Positions 7,112-12,177 of a stretch of DNA of 12,177 nucleotides are shown here, one piece after another. Origin of the DNA: Candidatus Sulfopaludibacter sp. SbA3. Its GTDB lineage: Bacteria; Acidobacteriota; Terriglobia; 2-12-FULL-54-10. Position numbers and translations under genes: made by a program. Position 1 is the first letter of the stretch. Every line of letters begins with the position of its first letter. The notes beneath the pieces are model-generated. The model saw only the letters and a list, made by a program, of their open reading frames with translations. It made no database searches and was not told the origin of the DNA. The stretch is taken from the NCBI GenBank assembly GCA_945865705.1, contig CAMBEY010000062.1:1-12177 (forward strand), given 5' to 3'.

Positions 7112-7657
7112 TTAGGGCAATAGGATTGCCGTCGAGATCACTGTGGTCCACCAGCCTTTCTTGTGGCCCACGGCGGATTGGGTGATGTTCATGGTGCGGA
7201 CAATCTTGTTCGAGATGCGGTAGATTTCCTTCTTCTCGTCCCAGCTCTTGTCGGGATCGAAGTCCACGTCGAGCGTGGTGGCCAGCATTTCGGCGGCGAG
7301 TTCCTCGGCGTAGTCGCCGGCCTCTTCGTCCGTCTGGCCGAAGGAGTGGTGCTCGGAGAGATAGCCATATTGGCGGCGGTCGGCGGGCAGCGCCAAGCCC
7401 ACGCTGGCCGCGATCAGGCGATGCGGCTCCTTCGTCCGATTCTGGGCCAGCACGGCGAAGACCACCTCGCCGGGCGAGAGATGCTTCAAGCCAGCCGTGC
7501 GCGTGATCAGTTTGCAGCCTGCCGGGAAGATGCTCGAGACATGCACCAGGTTACAGGCCGCGATGCCCGCGTTGCGCAGCGCCAGCTCAAAGCTGGTCAG
7601 CTCTTCGCGATGCCTTCCCACACCTTTGGTAAGAAACAATTTTTTCGGCAGAAACAT
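7112..7657 (-). CDS. pdaD: pyruvoyl-dependent arginine decarboxylase
   Basis: This cytoplasmic enzyme decarboxylates L-arginine to agmatine, the first step of the agmatine route to putrescine and spermidine. It needs no pyridoxal phosphate: the proenzyme cleaves itself and the new N-terminal serine of the large chain becomes a pyruvoyl group. With the ATG at 7657 the product is 181 residues, near the family length. The cleavage motif NLVHVSSIFP is at 36-45, so the cut is predicted between Ser41 and Ser42. The following blocks GEVVFAVLA, ASVGLA and GYLSEHH are typical, the glutamate of SEHH matching the proton-donor position described for the Methanocaldococcus enzyme. A GTG at 7678 would add seven residues, but those bases include the GGGGTGAG ribosome site of the ATG. 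Agmatinase or ureohydrolase genes are not nearby, so the pathway must be completed elsewhere. A role in acid resistance, as for chlamydial AaxB, is less likely without an antiporter gene. Confidence 0.95.
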   Translation of the reverse strand: MFLPKKLFLTKGVGRHREELTSFELALRNAGIAACNLVHVSSIFPAGCKLITRTAGLKHLSPGEVVFAVLAQNRTKEPHRLIAASVGLALPADRRQYGYLSEHHSFGQTDEEAGDYAEELAAEMLATTLDVDFDPDKSWDEKKEIYRISNKIVRTMNITQSAVGHKKGWWTTVISTAILLP

Positions 7658-7689
7658 GGTTCGCTCACCCCTAGTCACCTAATATAAGT

Positions 7690-7715
7690 TACCTGAAATT
7701 TTGCTACCTGAAATT
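7690..7715 (-). repeat. 11-base direct repeat upstream of the arginine decarboxylase gene
   Basis: On the minus strand AATTTCAGGTA occurs twice (7715-7705 and 7700-7690) with 4 bases between, a 15-base period. It lies 33-58 bases upstream of the pdaD ATG, immediately before TATATT (7686-7681), a possible -10 box without a recognisable -35. The position suits a regulator site overlapping the promoter. No protein can be named. Confidence 0.45.
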
Positions 7716-7858
7716 CCGGCAACCACTCCGGTTTGACTTGTGAGCGAGGGCGCTCCAAGGGTTGCAAACAAAATCAACGTCCAATCCTGAAACGTATCAG
7801 AAGTAATTTGGTCAGTAAAGGATTATTTGGGCCGTGGCCGCAACGTGCCTGTAATGTT

Positions 7859-7881
7859 CGCGTAATGTTTGGAATTACGCG
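7859..7881. other. perfect 8-bp hairpin just downstream of the IclR gene
   Basis: CGCGTAAT (7859-7866) pairs with ATTACGCG (7874-7881) around a 7-base loop, starting 4 bases beyond the IclR stop codon. There is no T-run on the minus strand after it, so it is not a standard intrinsic terminator, but it may protect the 3' end of the message. GTAATGTT also occurs twice as a direct repeat (7851 and 7862). The rest of the 227 bases between the pdaD start and the IclR stop shows no gene. Confidence 0.4.
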
Positions 7882-7884
7882 CTG

Positions 7885-8769
7885 CTAAATTCCCTTGCCG
7901 CGGCCGCCGAGCGACTGGCTGATCTGGCGCGCCGCGCCCTTCACGCGATCAATCACGAAGGTCAGCCGATCTCCCTTGGTCAACTGCGCCGGGCCTGTCA
8001 GGCTCACCGCCGCAACCACCTCGCCACGGCCAGCGCCTTCGCGATCGGCACGATCGGCGCCCCCACCAGCGCCCGCAGAAGATCCGCCAGAGAAGATCGG
8101 AGCCGCCACGCAGAGGATACCCGGCGTGTTCTCTTCATCATCCACCGAGATGCCCGTCTCGCGAATCTTCTTCAGCTCCAGCTTCAGCTTGGCAGGAGAG
8201 AAAATCGTTTTGGATGTGAAGCGCTCCAGTTCGCGCCCGGCCAGAATACTATCCAGCGCCTCTTCGCTTAAGTACGCCGCCAGCGCCTTACCCACTGACG
8301 TCGAGTGCATCGGCATGCGCCGCCCCACCCATGTGTTCACTTGAATAAAACCCGGCGAAGGCACGCGCTCGATGTACACGGCCTCCGCGCCGTCGAGCAC
8401 CGCCAAGTGCGCCGTGGTCTCCGACTCGGCCACCAGGCGCCGCAGCACGGGTTGCGCGGCCTCGCGCACACCGAGCGAGCGCAGCGCCTGCCCGCTCAAC
8501 TCCACCAGCTTCATGGTCAGACGGTAATCGCCCGCCGCGTCGCGCCGCACATACCCGCGCCCCAGCAGCGTGCGCAGCAGATAGCTCGTGGTGCTCTTCG
8601 GCATCTTCAGCTTGCGCGCAATGTCCGAGGTGCTCCACGGGTGATTCTCCGTCGCCAGCAGCTCCAGAATCTGCAATCCACGCAGCACGGCATTTACGCG
8701 CGGGGGTACGCGCGGCGTGCGACTGGGCATTTTGCTCACTGGCTCGCTGACTGGCTTGTTGGCAGGCAT
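7885..8769 (-). CDS. IclR-family transcriptional regulator
   Basis: This DNA-binding regulator has 294 residues. After a Pro/Arg-rich N-terminal tail, the winged helix-turn-helix lies at about 25-85 (VLRGLQILELLA, then WSTSDIARKLKMPKSTTSYLL as the recognition region, and GYVRRD...YRLTMKL). The ligand-binding domain at about 95-285 keeps family motifs: MHSTSVGKALAAYL (154-167), DDEENTPGILCVAAPIF and the closing AAVSLTGP. An insertion rich in Gly, Ala, Ser, Asp and Arg (about 228-250) splits the last strands of that domain, unlike typical members. The gene is divergent from the PaaK-like ligase with 268 bases between starts, which fits local control of the ligase and flavoprotein genes; this is inference. 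TTGACG (8806-8801) and TACTCT (8782-8777) with an 18-base spacer would start transcription almost at the ATG. The ribosome site is poor. An ATG at residue 14 is an alternative start. Confidence 0.93.
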   Translation of the reverse strand: MPANKPVSEPVSKMPSRTPRVPPRVNAVLRGLQILELLATENHPWSTSDIARKLKMPKSTTSYLLRTLLGRGYVRRDAAGDYRLTMKLVELSGQALRSLGVREAAQPVLRRLVAESETTAHLAVLDGAEAVYIERVPSPGFIQVNTWVGRRMPMHSTSVGKALAAYLSEEALDSILAGRELERFTSKTIFSPAKLKLELKKIRETGISVDDEENTPGILCVAAPIFSGGSSAGAGGGADRADREGAGRGEVVAAVSLTGPAQLTKGDRLTFVIDRVKGAARQISQSLGGRGKGI

Positions 8770-8853
8770 GGCCTTCAGAGTAGTGAATTCGAGGCGGCGC
8801 CGTCAATGCCGCGGCCCGTAGCCCCACCACGAACTCTCGCAGGCATCAATCCC

Positions 8854-8950
8854 CCCACGATGTCATTCTGAGCGCAGCGAAGAACCTGCTGTGGGTTTTC
8901 GCGGGAGAGCAATAACAGGTTCTTCGCTGCGCTCAGAATGACATCGTGGG
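8854..8950. repeat. large palindromic repeat with perfect 35-bp arms
   Basis: Bases 8854-8888 and 8916-8950 are exact reverse complements, separated by 27 bases. Each arm includes the core TTCTTCGCTGCGCTCAGAAT or its complement. I recognise it as a dispersed repeat abundant in Acidobacteria; a similar half copy is at 21-48. It lies in the gap between the divergent IclR and CoA-ligase genes, about 90 bases before the ligase start, and could form a cruciform or a long RNA hairpin. Each arm also contains its own small 5-bp hairpin. No transposase is nearby, so it would be non-autonomous. Confidence 0.95.
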
Positions 8951-9025
8951 AAATTACCGGTGCCTCCGACGCATCGCGCTTTGGTAGCCGCGTCAAGTGA
9001 TTTTCTTGGCGCGGGGTTTTCTCCG

Positions 9026-9031
9026 TATAAT
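9026..9031 (+). promoter_or_regulatory. TATAAT box for a probably leaderless CoA-ligase message
   Basis: A perfect TATAAT ends 6 bases before the ATG at 9038. Transcription normally starts 6-8 bases after this box, so the message would begin at or within a base of the start codon. No ribosome site precedes the ATG. The -35 partner is weak: TTGGCG at 9006-9011 gives a 14-base spacer, too short for the usual geometry. Confidence 0.5.
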
Positions 9032-9037
9032 TCTCTA

Positions 9038-10420
9038 ATGCCATTTGAGACCAACGCCGCGCTGGCCATCGAACCCATTGAGCGGGCCAGCCGCGCCGAG
9101 ATCGTCGCGTTGCAGGAGAAGCTGCTGCGCGAGGCTGTGGCGCGCGCGTGGGAGTCGGTTCCCTTTTACCGCCAGCGCTGGGAGGCGGCGGGCATCCGCC
9201 CCGGCGACATTTGCACGCTCGATGATTTTCTCCGGCTGCCGATTGTCTCGAAGACTGACTTCGACGCTGATCTGATCGCGCATCCACCCTTCGGGACGTA
9301 TCAAGGCTCGGCGCAACAACTAGGGCGCGTCGCGCGCGTTCATGCCAGTTCGGGAACCACCGGCGACCCGCGGCCCATTCTCTGCACGCTGGCCGATGTC
9401 GAGCGCATCGCGCAGCTCTCCGCGCGGCGGTTGCGCGCGCAAGGTGTGCGGCCCGGCGATCTGTTGCAGGTGACGCTGCCCTACACGCTCTACATCGGCG
9501 GGACCATTGCGCTCGAAGGCGCGATGGCGCTGGGCGCGGGCGTCATCCCCACCGGCACGGGCGCGATGACGCACTCACGGCGGCAGGTGGAGATCGCGCA
9601 TCGCTGGCGGCCAACGGTGCTGTGCGCCACGCCGTCCTATGCGCTGAAGCTGGCTGACACCGCGGTGGCGATGAAGCTCGACCCCGCGAAAGACTTCGCC
9701 TTCCGCATGATTTACGTTACCGCTGAAGTGCTCACGCCCGAGCTGCGGCGCGAAGTGGGCGAGCGCTGGAACGCCGAGGTCTTCGACAATTACGGCAGCG
9801 TCGAGGCGGCCGCCTCCACCTACGAATGCGCCGCGCATTGCGGCTGGCACATCTCCGAGGACGCCTATATTTTCGAGACTGTGGACCGCGTTACCGACCA
9901 GCCGGTCCCATCGGGCGAGGATGGCGTGCTGCTGATCACCACGCTGTTCCGCGAAGCCGCGCCGTTCTTCCGCTACCGCGTGGGCGATATTGTTTCGATT
10001 GACTCACAACCCTGCGCCTGCGGACGCACTTTCCGCCGCATGAGTACGGTAAAGGGCCGCGCCGACGAAATGCTCAAGCTGCGCGGCATCAGCGTCTACC
10101 CCACGGCCATTGAGCGCGTGCTGCGCGGCTTCCCCGAGCTGGGTATCGACTGGCAGCTCGTGGTGGATAATAAACTCTCCGCCCACGAAGCGATGGTGGA
10201 GGTGGAGGCGATGAAGGGACTCACCTACGCCGAGCGCACCGCGCTGGCCAACCGCGTCGCCGACCGCTTGAAGGAGACCATCGGCGTGTTGCCCGAAGTC
10301 GAGATATTCGATCCCGGCACGCTGTTCCCCAACCCCGATGACCGCGCCAAAGTAAAAACAAAGCGGGTGATCGAGCGCCAAAGCAAACCACGCAGCGCGC
10401 CGCCGCTGTGGACGGATTAA
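9038..10420 (+). CDS. phenylacetate-CoA ligase-like (PaaK family) adenylate-forming enzyme
   Basis: The protein belongs to the ANL superfamily and should activate a carboxylic acid with ATP and join it to coenzyme A in the cytoplasm. From ATG 9038 it has 460 residues, close to PaaK size. The early block WESVPFYRQRW (38-48) is typical; the ATP-binding loop is ASSGTTGDP (103-111); YGSVEAA (252-258) corresponds to the YGxTE motif; RYRVGDIV (312-319) carries the ribose-binding aspartate; GRADEMLKLRG (340-350) is the hinge; KVKTKRV (438-444) holds the likely catalytic lysine. Cysteines at 264, 268, 326 and 328 (ECAAHC and CACGR) could form a metal site. In-frame extension to 8960 would read into the palindromic repeat region and is not supported. 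The aryl or acyl substrate is unknown; no ring-oxygenase genes are adjacent, so phenylacetate itself is only one possibility. Confidence 0.93.
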   Translation: MPFETNAALAIEPIERASRAEIVALQEKLLREAVARAWESVPFYRQRWEAAGIRPGDICTLDDFLRLPIVSKTDFDADLIAHPPFGTYQGSAQQLGRVARVHASSGTTGDPRPILCTLADVERIAQLSARRLRAQGVRPGDLLQVTLPYTLYIGGTIALEGAMALGAGVIPTGTGAMTHSRRQVEIAHRWRPTVLCATPSYALKLADTAVAMKLDPAKDFAFRMIYVTAEVLTPELRREVGERWNAEVFDNYGSVEAAASTYECAAHCGWHISEDAYIFETVDRVTDQPVPSGEDGVLLITTLFREAAPFFRYRVGDIVSIDSQPCACGRTFRRMSTVKGRADEMLKLRGISVYPTAIERVLRGFPELGIDWQLVVDNKLSAHEAMVEVEAMKGLTYAERTALANRVADRLKETIGVLPEVEIFDPGTLFPNPDDRAKVKTKRVIERQSKPRSAPPLWTD

Positions 10421-10425
10421 CGGGC

Positions 10426-11652
10426 GTGGCAACCAATCCCTCTCACCAATTCGACGTGATCGTTCTCGGCGCGGGCGCCGCCGGGCTGATGTGCGCCATC
10501 GAAGCGGGAAAGCGAAGCCGCCGTGTCGCCATGCTGGAGCACAACGAGCGCGCGGGGAAAAAGATTCTCATCTCCGGCGGCGGGCGCTGCAACTTCACCA
10601 ACATCCACTGCCGCCCTGAGAATTTTCTCTCTGCCAATCCCCACTTCGCCAAATCCGCGCTGGCCCGCTACACGCCCGCCGACTTCATCGCGCTCGTCGA
10701 AAAACACGGCATCCGCTATCACGAAAAGACGCTGGGCCAGTTTTTTTGCGACCGCTCGGCGCACGAGATCACCACCATGCTGGAGACCGAGTGCCGCGAC
10801 GCTGGTGTTCAGATATTCTGCCGCACCCGCGTGCGCGAAGTATCCCATGCGACTGAGTTCGTGGTGAGCGCGGACAACGCCAAGTTTCGCGCGCCCGCGC
10901 TGGTGGTGGCCACCGGCGGGATATCCATTCCCAAGATGGGCGCGACCGGGATCGGCTACGACATCGCCCGCCAGTTCGGCATGCGGATCGTTCCCACGCG
11001 CCCCGCGCTGGTGCCATTTCTATTTTCGAAGAAAGACATGGCGCGCTACGGCGACCTCGCCGGAGTGGCCACGGAAGTTGTGGCGACCGCTGGCGATCAC
11101 TCTTTCCGCGAAAAGATGCTCTTCACGCACCGGGGCCTGAGCGGCCCGGCCATCCTGCAAGCATCGCTATACTGGCGCGCTGGCAGCCAAGTGCGGATGG
11201 ACATGGCGCCCGAGCAAGCCGTGGTCACTGAGTTGCTGGAAATCGCCAACCCCACGCGCGCCGCGCTGCGCAAGCAGCTGCGTTCCATCATGCCCAACCG
11301 CCTGGCCGATCGCTGGATGGAGCTGCACGCGCCCGTCGCCGGCGCTCCCGCACATTTCTCCCAAAACGCCGCGCAGGCAGCGAAGGCCGTCTTAAGCAAC
11401 GCCGCGCTGCACGAGTTTGAAGCCGGATTGCATGAATGGGTCATCACCCCCGCGGGCGACGAGGGCTACGAGAAAGCCGAAGTAACCGCCGGCGGCGTGG
11501 GCACCAGCGAGTTGAACTCCACCACGATGGAGAGCAAAAAACAGCGCGGCCTATTCTTCATCGGCGAAGTGGTGGACGTTACGGGCCAGCTCGGCGGCTA
11601 CAACTTCCAATGGGCCTGGGCCTCCGGCGCGGCGGCAGGCCGGGCGGTCTAG
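10426..11652 (+). CDS. NAD(P)/FAD-dependent oxidoreductase, HI0933/YhiN (BaiN-like) family
   Basis: This flavoprotein of 408 residues belongs to the HI0933-type family, whose members are often labelled aminoacetone oxidase family FAD-binding enzymes and include BaiN of bile-acid metabolism. The cellular reaction is not settled for most members. The dinucleotide-binding motif GAGAAG is at 15-20, the hallmark KKILISGGGRCNFTN at 45-59, then THRGLSGPAIL (234-244), AEVTAGGV (351-358) and the C-terminal FAD-contact block LFFIGEVVDVTGQLGGYNFQ (376-395). I chose GTG 10426, 5 bases after the CoA-ligase stop with GGACGG about 10 bases upstream; GTG 10408 in frame would overlap the ligase and has no ribosome site. 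The tight spacing implies co-transcription with the ligase, which may hint at a shared pathway. Confidence 0.93.
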   Translation: MATNPSHQFDVIVLGAGAAGLMCAIEAGKRSRRVAMLEHNERAGKKILISGGGRCNFTNIHCRPENFLSANPHFAKSALARYTPADFIALVEKHGIRYHEKTLGQFFCDRSAHEITTMLETECRDAGVQIFCRTRVREVSHATEFVVSADNAKFRAPALVVATGGISIPKMGATGIGYDIARQFGMRIVPTRPALVPFLFSKKDMARYGDLAGVATEVVATAGDHSFREKMLFTHRGLSGPAILQASLYWRAGSQVRMDMAPEQAVVTELLEIANPTRAALRKQLRSIMPNRLADRWMELHAPVAGAPAHFSQNAAQAAKAVLSNAALHEFEAGLHEWVITPAGDEGYEKAEVTAGGVGTSELNSTTMESKKQRGLFFIGEVVDVTGQLGGYNFQWAWASGAAAGRAV

Positions 11653-11713
11653 GGAAGAGATGCAAGAGAAAGTTCATCCCAAATCGCAGGACAGAACTTA
11701 ACTTCCCGTAAAG

Positions 11714-11719
11714 TATAAT
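11714..11719 (+). promoter_or_regulatory. candidate -10 box before the DUF6978-like gene
   Basis: A perfect TATAAT lies 55 bases before the GTG start in an AT-richer stretch. No good -35 is visible at 16-18 bases. A perfect 10-base palindrome, CAAGCGCTTG (11731-11740), follows in the presumed early leader and could be an operator. The 122-base gap from 11653 otherwise holds no gene and no clear terminator for the flavoprotein gene. Confidence 0.4.
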
Positions 11720-11762
11720 CATTTCAGATGCAAGCGCTTGTACTGGAGTATTCAGCATTTAC

Positions 11763-11768
11763 GGAGGT
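11763..11768 (+). promoter_or_regulatory. strong ribosome binding site that sets the GTG start at 11775
   Basis: GGAGGT stands 6 bases before GTG 11775. It decides the frame of the last gene, because ATG-started frames that overlap it, such as one from 11809, have no ribosome site. Confidence 0.85.
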
Positions 11769-11774
11769 CTGCAA

Positions 11775-12177
11775 GTGTCTGAGGTACATTTGATTCAGGA
11801 AATCGCTGATGAACTGCTGGCGATGGAGAAACATCGTGCAGTTGATCAGATATATGAATTCCCGGCCACTGGCGGGTCGCTCCAAATACCGCTACAGAGT
11901 ACCGATGAGAAGGAGCATTTTATTCTTGATATCTCCAAGAGCCAGATCAATATTAGCAAGGGAAAATATCAGAATAGAGCGAGGAACACTGTTATCCTTG
12001 CCCGCCTTGATTTCGGAGGAGCGCCCCATCGGAATCCCGACGATCAGGAAATTGTATGCCCTCATCTTCACCTCTATCGGGAGGGTTTTGGGGATAAATG
12101 GGCTATCCCGCTACCGCAGGAAAAGTATACGAACACGAATGATCGATGGCAGTTGCTTGTCGATTTCATGAAGTTCG
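11775..12177 (+). CDS. DUF6978-like protein of unknown function, cut by the window end
   Basis: From GTG 11775 the frame is open to the last base, giving 134 codons of an incomplete protein. It begins MSEVHLIQEIADELLAMEK and contains FPATGGSLQIPL, HFILDISKSQINISKGKYQ, NRARNTVILARLDFGG, PHRNPDDQEIVCPHLHLY and REGFGDKWAIPLP. These blocks match what I recall of the DUF6978 family, small proteins of about 150-170 residues with a conserved CPHLHxYREGFGDKWA core; roughly 20-35 residues are probably missing. The histidines and cysteine in CPHLH could suggest a metal or catalytic site, but no activity is known to me. Base composition is clearly more AT-rich than the flavoprotein gene upstream, and the gene has its own promoter-like box, which suggests an accessory gene gained separately. 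What lies to the right would show whether it has a partner. Confidence 0.85.
   Translation, partial: MSEVHLIQEIADELLAMEKHRAVDQIYEFPATGGSLQIPLQSTDEKEHFILDISKSQINISKGKYQNRARNTVILARLDFGGAPHRNPDDQEIVCPHLHLYREGFGDKWAIPLPQEKYTNTNDRWQLLVDFMKF

Noticed and set aside
8288..8871. Open frames of 180 and 188 codons in other frames over the IclR gene
   Set aside because: Both give Arg/Ala/His-rich low-complexity products and run through the N-terminal half of a well-recognised IclR gene; they are shadows.
9006..9031. TTGGCG at 9006-9011 as the -35 box of the CoA-ligase promoter
   Set aside because: The 14-base spacer to TATAAT is too short for a normal sigma-70 promoter, so only the -10 box was annotated.
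11652..11707. GGGAAG (11652-11657) and CTTCCC (11702-11707) as a terminator after the flavoprotein gene
   Set aside because: The arms are six bases long and 44 bases apart, with no T-run afterwards.
11809..12171. Plus-strand open frame of 120 codons near the right end
   Set aside because: It has no ribosome site and an Arg/Ile/Ser-rich product; the overlapping frame from GTG 11775 has GGAGGT at 6 bases and family motifs.

Overview
The window looks like chromosome of a GC-rich bacterium, most likely an acidobacterium. The basis is the dispersed palindromic repeat built around TTCTTCGCTGCGCTCAGAAT (two copies here, 21-48 and 8854-8950), which I know as common in Acidobacteria, together with an Acidobacteria/Bacteroidetes-style inositol-phosphate synthase and a pyruvoyl-dependent arginine decarboxylase. 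The phylum call is inference. No rRNA, tRNA, CRISPR array, transposase or origin was seen.

Layout. Positions 57-4537 (minus strand) carry a three-gene peptide/nickel-type ABC uptake operon read right to left: a lipoprotein substrate-binding protein, a DppB-type permease and a DppC-type permease with an unusual insertion of about 220 residues. No ATPase is in view; it would have to lie left of the window or elsewhere. A divergent 329-base region (4538-4866) separates the operon from an inositol-3-phosphate synthase gene (4867-6201, plus), whose GTG start sits just after a row of 9-base purine-rich repeats.

Positions 6202-7111 form a small accessory patch: a DUF4258-like gene interrupted by an in-frame TAG but otherwise intact, overlapping by ATGA a DUF2283 gene (a pair that resembles a toxin-antitoxin arrangement), followed by a convergent small unknown gene on the minus strand that seems to carry a one-base frameshift near its 3' end. 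Next come pyruvoyl-dependent arginine decarboxylase (7112-7657, minus; arginine to agmatine, the entry to polyamine synthesis) and an IclR-family regulator (7885-8769, minus).

The IclR gene is divergent from a PaaK-like acyl/aryl-CoA ligase (9038-10420, plus) that is followed after 5 bases by a HI0933/YhiN-type flavoprotein (10426-11652). The regulator plausibly controls this pair, but that is inference. The 35-bp perfect inverted repeat lies between the divergent genes. The CoA ligase has TATAAT 6 bases before its ATG and no ribosome binding site, which suggests a leaderless message. The window ends inside an AT-richer gene for a DUF6978-like protein of unknown function (11775 onward), which must be read in a different frame from the longest ATG-started ORF at that place.

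Most of the window is ordinary metabolic and transport chromosome. I do not see a convincing new multi-gene defence or biosynthetic system. The points most worth a second look are the interrupted DUF4258/DUF2283 pair, the frameshifted neighbour, the covarying repeat hairpin and the leaderless CoA ligase.
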